From Ruegeria sp. ANG-R (GTDB taxonomy: Bacteria > Pseudomonadota > Alphaproteobacteria > Rhodobacterales > Rhodobacteraceae): a stretch of 64,000 nucleotides of DNA. Positions within the stretch are counted from its first letter, which is position 1; each line of letters opens with the position of its first letter. Shown here one piece after another: positions 18,779 to 27,542 of the stretch. Made by a program: the position numbers and the translations under genes. The DNA is taken from NCBI RefSeq assembly GCF_000813985.1, contig NZ_JWLJ01000004.1:310001-374000 (forward strand), in the 5' to 3' direction. The notes under the pieces are model-generated. The model did no database searches. It saw only the letters and a list, made by a program, of their open reading frames with translations, and was not told where the DNA came from.

Positions 18779-19759
18779 ATGTCGGTCCGGACCAAATCTG
18801 AAGCGCAGAAAGATCGCAGCCCGCACCACTTTGATATTCTGGTTGCACCCGGTTTTGTCCTGCTCGAGCTGGCCTCGCTGGTCGAGGTATTGCGCTTGGC
18901 CAACAGGGTGTGCGCGCATCCTCCGTTCACATTCACATATCGGTCGCGAAAAGGAGGGCCGGTCGAAAGCAGCAGCGGCGCGACGGTATCGACCGAAACC
19001 ATCCCGTCGCAACCCGATGCGGATTATCTGTTTGTGATCGGGAACTCAGACCCCGACCAGCCAGAGCTTTCCCTTGGACGTGCGGTGTCAGATTATACGT
19101 TTCGAGGCGCGCAGGTCTTTTTGCTGGCGGAAGCAGCCAGCAGGTATATCGATGAAAACGGTGCCAGCCATCTGGCAACCCATTGGGAAAACGCGTCGTT
19201 CCTGCGTGAGCGGGGCGCCCGGTTCGAGGCGAAGCTTTCAATTGCGACCGAACAGGGCTCGGTGGTGACCTGCGCAGGCATGGAGGCGACGACGGATATC
19301 GCGCTCGCTGTGATCGGGCGGCATATCTCGGGAGCCGCCAAGATGACGGTTGCCGACATCATGTTGCATGAGAACATCCGGGATTTCTCGTCCATGCAAC
19401 CCTTCTCGGGTGCCCGCACGACCGCAACGGGTGATGAAAAGCTGGATCAGTGTATCAAGTTGATGCAGGCGAATATCGAGGAACCTCTGCCGATCAATCG
19501 GATCGTGGACATGTTGCACGTGTCGAACCGATCGCTTGAGCGTAAATTCAAGGCGATCTTCGGGACCACGCCAAACGGATTCTATCGAGAAATGCGATTG
19601 GCCAAAGCCAACAATCTGCTTCTGAACACAACCATGAGCGTGCGGGAAATCGGTTTGGTGTGCGGTTTTCCAAACGGGTTCTCGTCGGTTTACAAGAGCT
19701 TCTTCGGTATCACGCCATTTGTTCTGAGGCGTAAGAAAAGGCGCGCTGAATATAGGTGA
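18779..19759 (+). CDS. GlxA-type AraC regulator with DJ-1/PfpI domain
   Basis: The regulator has about 326 residues. The N-terminal part is a class-I-glutamine-amidotransferase-like sensor (FDILVAPGFVLLELASLVEVL; VVTCAGMEATTDIAL). The C-terminal part is an AraC HTH (INRIVDMLHVSNRSLERKFK...VREIGLVCGFPNGFSSVYKSFFG). Such regulators (GbdR, ArgR-like) often sense betaine, dimethylglycine, carnitine or similar compounds, which fits the flanking demethylases. The ATG at 18779 follows GAGGG; a TTG at 18767 would overlap the previous stop. Confidence 0.9.
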   Translation: MSVRTKSEAQKDRSPHHFDILVAPGFVLLELASLVEVLRLANRVCAHPPFTFTYRSRKGGPVESSSGATVSTETIPSQPDADYLFVIGNSDPDQPELSLGRAVSDYTFRGAQVFLLAEAASRYIDENGASHLATHWENASFLRERGARFEAKLSIATEQGSVVTCAGMEATTDIALAVIGRHISGAAKMTVADIMLHENIRDFSSMQPFSGARTTATGDEKLDQCIKLMQANIEEPLPINRIVDMLHVSNRSLERKFKAIFGTTPNGFYREMRLAKANNLLLNTTMSVREIGLVCGFPNGFSSVYKSFFGITPFVLRRKKRRAEYR

Positions 19760-19848
19760 TTTTTGCAATTTCGTTGACGCTTTTGGCGTATTTTTTGTCG
19801 ATCCTTCGTGGCAATTTGCCCAAAACCTGAGATAGCGGAGACATCAGG

Positions 19849-22302
19849 ATGGTTGATCTTCCCACCAAGGCCCGTGTGGTCATTATCGGCGGCGGCGTCA
19901 TCGGATGCTCGGTCGCGTATCATCTGACCAAGAAAGGTTGGACCGATGTGGTGCTGCTGGAGCGCAAGCAACTGACCAGTGGTACGACATGGCACGCGGC
20001 GGGCCTGATCGCACAGCTGCGCGCGACGGCAAACATGACCAAGCTGGCCAAGTACAGCCAGGAGCTTTATGGCGCGCTTGAGGAAGAGACCGGAGTGGCC
20101 ACGGGTTTCAAGCGCTGCGGGTCGATCACAGTCGCCCTGACCGAGGAGCGCAAGGAAGAAATATATCGCCAGGCGGCCATGGCCCGTGCTTTCGGGGTCG
20201 AGGTCGAAGAAATCGACAATGACCGGGTGCAGGAGTTGTATCCCCATCTGAACCTTGAAGGGGTCAGGGGCGCGGTGTACCTGCCGCTCGACGGGCAGGG
20301 TGATCCGGCGAACATTGCGCTGGCCTTGGCAAAAGGTGCGCGTCAGCGCGGTGGGACCGTCAAGGAACGAGTGAAGGTCACCGATGTCGTCAAGCAGGGT
20401 CGCAAGGTCACCGGCGTGGACTGGGTTGCGGACGATGGCAGCGCCTCGGGCCATATCGAATGCGACATGGTGGTGAACTGCGCCGGGATGTGGGGTCACG
20501 AAGTTGGCAAGATGGCAGGTGTGAACGTTCCGCTTCATGCCTGCGAGCATTTCTACATCGTCACCGAAGGGATCGATGGTCTGACCCAACTGCCGGTGCT
20601 GCGCGTCCCGGACGAATGTGCCTACTACAAGGAAGACGCAGGAAAAATCTTGCTGGGCGCCTTTGAGCCGAACGCAAAACCCTGGGCCATGAATGGCATT
20701 CCCGACAGTTTCGAATTCGATCAGCTGCCCGAGGATTTCGATCATTTCGAACCGATCCTCGAAGCCGCCTGCAATCGGATGCCGATGTTGGCCGAGGCCG
20801 GGATACACACGTTCTTCAATGGCCCCGAATCCTTCACGCCGGATGATGCCTATCATCTGGGTCTTGCGCCCGAGATGGACAATGTCTGGGTTGCGGCAGG
20901 GTTCAACTCGATCGGTATCCAGTCGGCGGGCGGGGCTGGCATGGCGCTGGCCGAATGGATGGATTCGGGCGAAAAACCATTCGATCTGGGCGATGTTGAT
21001 GTCAGCCGGATGCAGCCGTTCCAGGGCAACAAACAGTACTTGTTCGAACGCTCGAAAGAGACGCTGGGCCTGCTTTATGCCGACCACTATCCCTATCGCC
21101 AGAAGGCCACCGCGCGTGGCGTCCGCCGGACGCCGTTCCATCATCACCTTCTGGAACAGGGAGCGGTGATGGGCGAACTGGCCGGGTGGGAACGTGCCAA
21201 CTGGTTTGCGGGTGAAGGGCAGGAACGTGAATACCAGTACAGCTGGAAACGGCAGAACTGGTTCGAAAACTCGGCCGCTGAACACCGTGCGGTGCGCGAG
21301 AATGTAGGCATGTACGACATGTCTTCATTTGGCAAGATCCGTGTCGAAGGTCCAGATGCCGAAGCGTTCATGAACTATGTTGGCGGCGGTGATTATTCGG
21401 TGCCCAATGGCAAGATCGTCTATACCCAGTTCCTGAACCGTACTGGCGGGATCGAGGCTGACGTCACCGTCACGCGCCTGTCCGAAACCGCCTATCTGGT
21501 TGTCACACCAGCAGCGACGCGTCTGGCTGATCAAACCTGGATGCAGCGTAACGCGGGTGACTTTCGCGTGGTGATCACCGACGTGACCGCTGGCGAAGGT
21601 GTGCTGGCCGTAATGGGCCCCAATTCCCGCGCGTTGCTGGAAAAGGTATCGCCCAACGACTTTTCGAATGCGGCAAATCCCTTTGGCACTGCGCAGGACA
21701 TCGAGATCGGCATGGGCCTCGCCCGCGCCCACCGAGTGACGTATGTGGGCGAGCTTGGGTGGGAGATTTATGTGTCTTCCGACATGGCGGGCCATGTCTT
21801 TGAAACTCTGCACGATGCCGGGCAGGACATGGGTCTGAAACTCTGCGGTATGCACATGATGGACAGTTGCCGCATCGAAAAGGGTTTTCGGCATTTCGGT
21901 CATGACATTACGTGCGAAGACCATGTGGTCGACGCCGGATTGGGTTTTGCCGTCAAAGTTGACAAGGGCTGCGATTTCATCGGTCGAGAGGCGGTGATTG
22001 CGCGCAAGGAGAACGGCCCGAAGAACCGTTTGGTGCAATTCAAGCTGAGCGATCCCGAACCGCTGCTGTTCCACAATGAGCCGATTGTGCGAGACGGGGA
22101 ATATGTGGGTTATCTGAGCTCGGGCAACTATGGCCACACGTTGGGCGGTGCCATTGGTCTGGGATATGTGCCCTGCGAAGGTGAAAAAGCCGCCGATGTG
22201 CTGGCTTCGACTTATGAGATCGATGTGTGCGGCGTGAAAGTGAAAGCTGAGGCATCGCTGAAACCGATGTATGATCCAAAGTCCGATCGCGTCAAAGTAT
22301 AA
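19849..22302 (+). CDS. FAD-dependent oxidoreductase/GcvT fusion, dimethylglycine dehydrogenase type (copy 2)
   Basis: This 817-residue paralogue of the 14346 gene has the same order: VVIIGGGVIGC near the start and LTSGTTWHAAGL (FAD-linking His), then a GcvT half with YVGELGWEIYV and SCRIEKGFRHFGHD. It probably oxidises another methylated amine, or a second step of the same route, and hands formaldehyde to folate. It is separated from the regulator by 89 nt and followed by a strong terminator, so it may have its own promoter. Confidence 0.88.
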   Translation: MVDLPTKARVVIIGGGVIGCSVAYHLTKKGWTDVVLLERKQLTSGTTWHAAGLIAQLRATANMTKLAKYSQELYGALEEETGVATGFKRCGSITVALTEERKEEIYRQAAMARAFGVEVEEIDNDRVQELYPHLNLEGVRGAVYLPLDGQGDPANIALALAKGARQRGGTVKERVKVTDVVKQGRKVTGVDWVADDGSASGHIECDMVVNCAGMWGHEVGKMAGVNVPLHACEHFYIVTEGIDGLTQLPVLRVPDECAYYKEDAGKILLGAFEPNAKPWAMNGIPDSFEFDQLPEDFDHFEPILEAACNRMPMLAEAGIHTFFNGPESFTPDDAYHLGLAPEMDNVWVAAGFNSIGIQSAGGAGMALAEWMDSGEKPFDLGDVDVSRMQPFQGNKQYLFERSKETLGLLYADHYPYRQKATARGVRRTPFHHHLLEQGAVMGELAGWERANWFAGEGQEREYQYSWKRQNWFENSAAEHRAVRENVGMYDMSSFGKIRVEGPDAEAFMNYVGGGDYSVPNGKIVYTQFLNRTGGIEADVTVTRLSETAYLVVTPAATRLADQTWMQRNAGDFRVVITDVTAGEGVLAVMGPNSRALLEKVSPNDFSNAANPFGTAQDIEIGMGLARAHRVTYVGELGWEIYVSSDMAGHVFETLHDAGQDMGLKLCGMHMMDSCRIEKGFRHFGHDITCEDHVVDAGLGFAVKVDKGCDFIGREAVIARKENGPKNRLVQFKLSDPEPLLFHNEPIVRDGEYVGYLSSGNYGHTLGGAIGLGYVPCEGEKAADVLASTYEIDVCGVKVKAEASLKPMYDPKSDRVKV

Positions 22303-22309
22303 TCAAATT

Positions 22310-22340
22310 GCCGGGGCGCTGCGGCGCCCCGGCTCATTTT
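22310..22340 (+). terminator. Intrinsic terminator after second demethylase
   Basis: GCCGGGGCGC (22310-22319) pairs with GCGCCCCGGC (22324-22333) around a TGCG loop. A T-rich stretch follows. It ends the methylated-compound cluster. Confidence 0.85.
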
Positions 22341-22461
22341 TCAGGCTTTCTGAAACAGGCGCGACGTATCAGAATTCCTGATGGCCTGCTTCACAGTTTT
22401 CGAGGTTCCCAAGCCCGTCTGATTTGCCGTAGAGATACAAGGTATCAGTCGGAGACCCGCC

Positions 22462-23367
22462 TTGGCAGACACCCCCGTACCACCCAATAACTCGGATACG
22501 CCCAAAGGGCTTGTACTGGCTGTGACAGCATATGTCCTCTGGGGTTTCCTGCCGCTTTATATGAAGGCGATGGAGCATATCGGCCCCATCGAGATCGTGG
22601 CGCATCGGGTGATCTGGTCGGTCCCGGTGGCCGGGGTACTGCTGATCGCGCTCGGGCGGACCGGCGATCTGAAAGCCGCGCTGCGCGCCCCAAAAATGCT
22701 GGGGATGGCGGCGCTGACGGCGGCGTTGATTTCAGTGAACTGGGCGATTTACGTCTGGGCGATTTCAACGGGTCACGCGCTGGATGCGGCGTTGGGGTAT
22801 TACATCAATCCTTTGTTCAGTATTACGCTGGGCGCGATGTTGCTGCGCGAGCCGCTGAATCGGACTCAACTGGTCGCGGTCGGGTTGGCGGCTCTGGGCG
22901 TACTGGTTCTGGTGTTTCAGGCCGGAAGGCTGCCCTGGGCCGCTTTGGGTCTGATGGTCAGTTGGGGATTCTATGCATTCTTCAAACGCTCACTTCCGAT
23001 CGGACCCAATCAGGGTTTCCTGCTTGAAGTCCTGATCTTGCTGATTCCGGCTCTGGCCTACGTAACCTGGCTTGGGGCGAACGGAACCGGGCATTTTGGA
23101 GGGATTGCAACCGACACTATGCTGCTTGCGGGTGCAGGTATCGTCACCGCAGTGCCTTTGCTGATCTATGCCAACGGGGCCAAGCTGGTGCGTCTGTCCA
23201 CCATGGGTATCCTGCAATATATTGCGCCCACGATGATCTTCATCACCGCAATAACCCTGTTCGGAGAGCGTATCGATCAGGCAAGAATGATCGCATTCCC
23301 GCTGATATGGGCGGGGCTGGTCGTGTACTCGATTCCGATGATCCGGCAGATGCGATCTCAGGCCTGA
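22462..23367 (+). CDS. rarD: RarD-type EamA family transporter
   Basis: This 301-residue drug/metabolite transporter has ten hydrophobic helices. It shows RarD-specific features: GLVLAVTAYVLWGFLPLYMK, IVAHRVIWSVP and GYYINPLFSITLGAMLL. RarD was named for chloramphenicol sensitivity but its substrate is not settled. Translation is taken from TTG 22462 with GGAGA about 7 nt upstream. It overlaps the convergent SGNH gene by 10 bp. Confidence 0.88.
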   Translation: MADTPVPPNNSDTPKGLVLAVTAYVLWGFLPLYMKAMEHIGPIEIVAHRVIWSVPVAGVLLIALGRTGDLKAALRAPKMLGMAALTAALISVNWAIYVWAISTGHALDAALGYYINPLFSITLGAMLLREPLNRTQLVAVGLAALGVLVLVFQAGRLPWAALGLMVSWGFYAFFKRSLPIGPNQGFLLEVLILLIPALAYVTWLGANGTGHFGGIATDTMLLAGAGIVTAVPLLIYANGAKLVRLSTMGILQYIAPTMIFITAITLFGERIDQARMIAFPLIWAGLVVYSIPMIRQMRSQA

Positions 23368-24068
23368 CGAATGAGCCGGGCGAGCTCTTCGGCCCAGAGC
23401 GCGTAGGTTTTGGGGCTCGGATGGTAGCCATCCGGAGCGGCAAGGGCCGGGTCATCCGGTAAATTCAGAGCGAGATGCTTTGCTTGAGGGAACCCCGCAG
23501 CTGCCGTCTGCAGGCCACGATCCAGCCGAGCAGCCTGCTGCCCCAGAACCCAGGCCAGGGGTTGCGGCAACGCGGGGAACCGGGCCATCTGCGGCACTGC
23601 GGTTACAATCACTTTCCGCGCCCCCATCGGACCGGTCAGCAGGTTTAGCAACTGCCTCTGCTGTGTTTCAAAACGTTGTCTGTGCACGGCACGGGTTACA
23701 TCATTAACACCAAGCGCGGTTACGACCACATCAAACTGCGCAGGCAACGCCTGCAGCCGATGGATCGCGTCTTGCGTTGTATGCCCGGTGGTTGCCTCCA
23801 ACCTCCATTCAACGGTGTAGTGTTTTGCTAACCGGCTGACCAATTGGCCCGACAGGGCTTGCCTTTGGGTGCCCGCGCCAACCCCTGCGGCCGAGCTGTC
23901 TCCGGCGATCAGCAGTCGCAGGCGCGGCCCGCGCCCCTCACGTCCCTCGCGGGGGCCTATTGGTTCCGGCAGGAACTGTGCGTTGCGGCGAACCGAGAGG
24001 CCTTGAAAGGCGAGTATGGGCAGCAGCGGAACCCGCAGAATTTGATCAGCACCGACCGGAGAAGGCAT
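23358..24068 (-). CDS. SGNH/GDSL hydrolase family protein
   Basis: The roughly 236-residue esterase-like protein has block I GDSSAAGVG (nucleophile Ser), block III LGVNDVTRAV and block V DGYHPS. It is probably an esterase, lipase or acyl-hydrolase of unknown substrate. The N-terminal 50 residues are not a clear signal peptide. It starts 2 nt after the stop of the SnoaL-like gene and shares its operon. Confidence 0.85.
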   Translation of the reverse strand: MPSPVGADQILRVPLLPILAFQGLSVRRNAQFLPEPIGPREGREGRGPRLRLLIAGDSSAAGVGAGTQRQALSGQLVSRLAKHYTVEWRLEATTGHTTQDAIHRLQALPAQFDVVVTALGVNDVTRAVHRQRFETQQRQLLNLLTGPMGARKVIVTAVPQMARFPALPQPLAWVLGQQAARLDRGLQTAAAGFPQAKHLALNLPDDPALAAPDGYHPSPKTYALWAEELARLIRQA

Positions 24069-24070
24069 CG

Positions 24071-24481
24071 TCAGCTCAGCGCGTCTTTGAACTTCAGAAA
24101 CCGGGCATCTTTCATGACCCGCGCCATCATGGCTTCGCGCAAAGCGCCAACTGTCTTGTAGGGACGCATGACGACCTCGAATTCCTGGACCAGCCCGTCC
24201 TGGTTCAAAGTGATCAAATCAACGCCAATCGCGTCCAACTCACCGACTTTGCATTGAAACTCCAATGCCCAGTCGTTGCCCTCGCCCATGATCCGGCGAT
24301 ATCGAAAGTCCGAGAACACCTGGCTCACATGACCCAGAACCGCCGCAACGGGCGCGCGCCCGGTCCATGTGCTATAATAGGTGGGTGGCGAAAACCGCAC
24401 ATCTTCTGCCAGCAATTCATGGATCAGGCTTTCATCGCCCTTTGCGACAACGTCCTGCAGTCTTTTTATCGTTGGGTGCAT
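24071..24481 (-). CDS. SnoaL-like/NTF2-fold protein
   Basis: The 136-residue protein of the NTF2-like fold begins HPTIKRLQDVVAKGDESLIHELLAEDVRFSPP-like, typical of SnoaL polyketide-cyclase-type domains of unknown use. It is transcribed with the SGNH hydrolase and divergently from the pseudouridine synthase. No specific activity can be assigned. Confidence 0.8.
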   Translation of the reverse strand: MHPTIKRLQDVVAKGDESLIHELLAEDVRFSPPTYYSTWTGRAPVAAVLGHVSQVFSDFRYRRIMGEGNDWALEFQCKVGELDAIGVDLITLNQDGLVQEFEVVMRPYKTVGALREAMMARVMKDARFLKFKDALS

Positions 24482-24578
24482 GGCTTCATCCTTTGCGCTG
24501 GCCCGAGAGTTGCTGAACCGACTCGCTCAGGCAAGGACGACGTTGCGGGAGGTGGCGGGCTGCGATAGTCAGGCGCGC

Positions 24579-25226
24579 ATGAGCGAGACCTATGATCCCC
24601 CCAAAACCCCGCTGGATGTGCTGTTTGAAGACACGCAATTGATCGTGGTGAACAAGCCTGCGGGCCTGTTGTCGGTGCCGGGACGGGGCGCACATCTGGC
24701 CGATTGCCTGCTGTCTCGCGTGCAGGCCGCATTTCCGCAGGCGCTGTTGGTGCATCGGCTGGATCGGGATACATCCGGCGTGATGGTGTTTGCCCAGACG
24801 CCACATGCACAGCGACACCTGGGGTTACAGTTCGAAAAGCGGCAGACCCGCAAGACCTACGTCGCGCGTGTTTGGGGTCGGGTCGAGCCAAAAACGGGAA
24901 CGGTCGATCTGCCGCTGATTGTCGATTGGCCCAACCGCCCGCGTCAGATGGTTTGCCACGAGACGGGTAAACCCGCGGTCACAGACTGGCGTGTCGCGAA
25001 ATATGAGGGCGAAACCACTCGGATGCGCCTGTTCCCCAAAACCGGGCGCTCGCATCAGTTGCGTGTTCATATGCAGGCGCTGGGGCATCCGATCCTCGGA
25101 GATCCGTTTTATGCGGAAGGTCCTGCGCGGGACTTCCCGCGTCTGATGCTTCATTCCGAGGAATTGCGGCTGAAAAACCCCGAAGGCGGCGTTTCGATGA
25201 AATTCCGCGCCCCTGCAGAGTTCTGA
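24579..25226 (+). CDS. RluA-family pseudouridine synthase
   Basis: This single-domain RluA/TruC-type enzyme has about 215 residues. The catalytic Asp lies in LLVHRLDRDTSGVMVF, and further family motifs are VVNKPAGLLSVPG and TGRSHQLRVHMQALGHPILGD. There is no S4 domain. It converts uridine to pseudouridine in rRNA or tRNA; the target base is not evident. The ATG at 24579 is the family start, although the frame is open from 24381. Confidence 0.92.
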   Translation: MSETYDPPKTPLDVLFEDTQLIVVNKPAGLLSVPGRGAHLADCLLSRVQAAFPQALLVHRLDRDTSGVMVFAQTPHAQRHLGLQFEKRQTRKTYVARVWGRVEPKTGTVDLPLIVDWPNRPRQMVCHETGKPAVTDWRVAKYEGETTRMRLFPKTGRSHQLRVHMQALGHPILGDPFYAEGPARDFPRLMLHSEELRLKNPEGGVSMKFRAPAEF

Positions 25227-25292
25227 CTCCAAATTTGCGAGCGCGCACGGCCCGAGCGGCGGGTATTCGCCGATCTCACTCAATTGTTGCTT

Positions 25293-25321
25293 GAGGCCCT
25301 TTGTTCTCACCATGTTATACT
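25293..25321 (+). promoter_or_regulatory. Candidate sigma-70 promoter of the OmpA lipoprotein gene
   Basis: A -10 TATACT lies at 25316-25321 with TTGAGG-like -35 sequence about 19 nt upstream. It lies 53 nt before the ATG at 25374. Confidence 0.45.
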
Positions 25322-25373
25322 AAGCGGAACGAAGCAAACCCGGTGAACGGGTACGTGAGCAGAAGGTGATTCC

Positions 25374-26045
25374 ATGACGATTTCCAAATGTGTACTGACA
25401 GCCGGACTCTGTTCGGTGTTGTTTCTGGGGGCATGTACTGACCCTGGCACCCTTACGGTGCAGAACGACCCCAACAAGAATGCGAAACAAGGCGCGTTGC
25501 TGGGCGGCTTGATCGGCGCTGGTGTGGGTGCGATCGCAAATGATTCAGACCCATTGCTGGGTGCGCTGGCCGGTGGTGCTATCGGCGCCGCAGGTGGGGG
25601 TGTGATCGGCAATCAGCTTGACCGGCAGGCGGCTGAGTTGAGGCAACAACTGGCCAATGACGGTATTACCATCGTCAATGCGGGTGACCGCCTGATCGTC
25701 ACGGTGCCGAATGACATCACCTTTGACACCGACAGTTCAACCGTGCGGCCGGCCCTTCGTGCCGATCTGGTGAAGGTGGGGCAGAATCTGGTCAATTACC
25801 CGAACTCGAACGTCCAGATCATCGGTCATACGGACAGCGACGGAGAGGCATCTTACAACCTCGCACTGTCTGAACGCCGCGCAAATGCGGTGGCGGATAT
25901 TCTGCAGGCCAATGGTGTCAGCTATGCCCGTATCACCACCGTGGGGCAGGGTGAAAACAACCCGATCGCATCGAACCTGACACCGGAAGGCAAAGCCCAG
26001 AACCGGCGGGTCGAGATTGTGGTCGTCCCCAGCGGCAACGCCTGA
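25374..26045 (+). CDS. OmpA-family lipoprotein (YiaD-like)
   Basis: The 223-residue protein has a lipoprotein signal ending GAC. A glycine-zipper segment follows (about 40-80, GALLGGLIGAGVGA and repeats), then a C-terminal OmpA domain (GHTDSDGEASYNLALSERRANAVADIL; NRRVEIVV) that binds peptidoglycan. It is likely an outer-membrane lipoprotein tying the membrane to the wall. It stands as a single gene with its own promoter. Confidence 0.93.
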   Translation: MTISKCVLTAGLCSVLFLGACTDPGTLTVQNDPNKNAKQGALLGGLIGAGVGAIANDSDPLLGALAGGAIGAAGGGVIGNQLDRQAAELRQQLANDGITIVNAGDRLIVTVPNDITFDTDSSTVRPALRADLVKVGQNLVNYPNSNVQIIGHTDSDGEASYNLALSERRANAVADILQANGVSYARITTVGQGENNPIASNLTPEGKAQNRRVEIVVVPSGNA

Positions 26046-26141
26046 TCCCGCGTTTCGCGCACAGTGACTGCGCGTCACCGGGGCTTTGGTTCGGCGGGAT
26101 CTCGGGCTAACTAAGGGGAAACACCATAGTGGAGTTTCCCC

Positions 26142-26684
26142 ATGTCCGAACCGATCCTTCTTGGCCTTTCAGGCTCGCTCCGGCAGGATGCGACCAACCG
26201 CAAATTGCTGCGCGAAGCCGCACGCCTGTTCGCGCCCGGCACGTTCATTGAGGCCGACCTGAACCTGCCGCTTTATGATGGCGATCTCGAAATTGGCGCG
26301 GGCGTCCCCGAAGCGGTACAGCGACTTGCGGATCAGATCGCGCAGGCCCACGCGGTGATCATTTCAACGCCAGAGTATAACAAAGGGCCCTCAGGTGTGC
26401 TGAAAAACGCGCTGGACTGGGTTAGCCGGACCAAAGGCAAGCCGTGGATGGATAAGCCTGTGGCGGTGATGTCGGCAGCGGCGGGCCGCGCCGGGGGTGA
26501 GCGGGCACAGATGATCCTGCGCTCTTTCATGGTGCCATTCCAGCCTCGTGTTCTGTCGGGGCCTGAAATTCATCTGGCGGACAGTTCGAATGAATTTGAC
26601 GCAGACGGACGGCTGGCCAGCGACCGCTACGAGCATACGCTGCATGACCTGATGCAGAAGCTGCGGGCCGAGGCCGGGTTCTAG
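26142..26684 (+). CDS. NADPH-dependent FMN reductase
   Basis: This 180-residue flavodoxin-fold protein has GLSGSLRQDATNRKLLREAA at the start and STPEYNKGPSGVLKNALDWVSR in the middle. Both are flavin-binding loops of the ChrR/SsuE-like group. It probably reduces flavin, quinone or chromate at the cost of NAD(P)H. The 45 nt to the following MaoC-like gene leave co-transcription open. Confidence 0.9.
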   Translation: MSEPILLGLSGSLRQDATNRKLLREAARLFAPGTFIEADLNLPLYDGDLEIGAGVPEAVQRLADQIAQAHAVIISTPEYNKGPSGVLKNALDWVSRTKGKPWMDKPVAVMSAAAGRAGGERAQMILRSFMVPFQPRVLSGPEIHLADSSNEFDADGRLASDRYEHTLHDLMQKLRAEAGF

Positions 26685-26729
26685 CGCGCGTTGCTTGTTG
26701 GTCTGTGCCGCAACGCCTAGGCTAGGCGG

Positions 26730-27542
26730 ATGAAAGACCAAAACCCGACCGAGACTCAGGCTGATGTCATGGACCCGGCCCGAGCTGCCGCGCTGCAGGT
26801 GGCTTTGGGGCAGGAGCAGACGATTGAAGCCGGATCGCCACTGCCACCCTTCTTCCATCACCTCTATTTCTGGTCGCCGCGATTGCCTGTCGATCTGGGC
26901 CGAGACGGGCATCCACAGGTGGGTCACGGCTTGATCCCCGATATGGGATTGCCAAGGCGTATGTGGGCTGGCGGGCGGCTGCAGTTCCATCGGCCCCTCG
27001 TCGCAGGCGTTACGGCCGAGCGTCATTCAGTCAGGGAAAGCGCGGTGTCCAAGACGGGGCGAAGTGGGCCGCTGGCATTTGTCACTCTGCGTCACGAGAT
27101 TTGGCAGAAAGGCTCGCTGTGCGTGACCGAATGGCAAAATCTGGTTTATCGCGAAGATCCCTCGGCAGGGGCGCGACCAGCAGGCGCCCCGGCCGCCCGA
27201 GCGGATGCGTCGGATCAGCGCAAGGTTGCCTTCGATACAACCCTGCTGTTCCGCTATTCGGCGCTGACCTTCAACGGTCATCGGATACATTACGATCTTG
27301 ACTATGCGCGCGACGTGGAAGGTTATGCCGGACTGGTCGTCCACGGACCGCTGCTGGCCCAGTTCCTCATGTTGTTCGCGATTGATCTGATGGGACCTCT
27401 GACGGAGTTTACATTTCGCGCGTCGTCGCCGCTGACGCATTTCGAAACGGCGACCCTGTGCCGGAATGGTCAGGACCTTTGGGTGCGTGGGCCCGAAGGC
27501 CGGCAATGCATGGCAGCCAGCGCGGTGCCGCAGTCAGAGTGA
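26730..27542 (+). CDS. MaoC-like/FAS1-type acyl dehydratase (HTD2, itaconyl/mesaconyl-CoA hydratase group)
   Basis: The 270-residue double hot-dog protein has an N-terminal FAS1-like dehydratase half (LPPFFHHLYFWSP; MWAGGRLQFHRPL). Its C-terminal half carries the hydratase motif (FNGHRIHYDLDYARDVEGYAGLVVHGPLLAQ, with the catalytic Asp/His pair). Relatives hydrate mesaconyl-C4-CoA, itaconyl-CoA or 3-hydroxyacyl thioesters. The substrate is not fixed here. It overlaps the convergent oxidase gene by 9 bp. Confidence 0.85.
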   Translation: MKDQNPTETQADVMDPARAAALQVALGQEQTIEAGSPLPPFFHHLYFWSPRLPVDLGRDGHPQVGHGLIPDMGLPRRMWAGGRLQFHRPLVAGVTAERHSVRESAVSKTGRSGPLAFVTLRHEIWQKGSLCVTEWQNLVYREDPSAGARPAGAPAARADASDQRKVAFDTTLLFRYSALTFNGHRIHYDLDYARDVEGYAGLVVHGPLLAQFLMLFAIDLMGPLTEFTFRASSPLTHFETATLCRNGQDLWVRGPEGRQCMAASAVPQSE

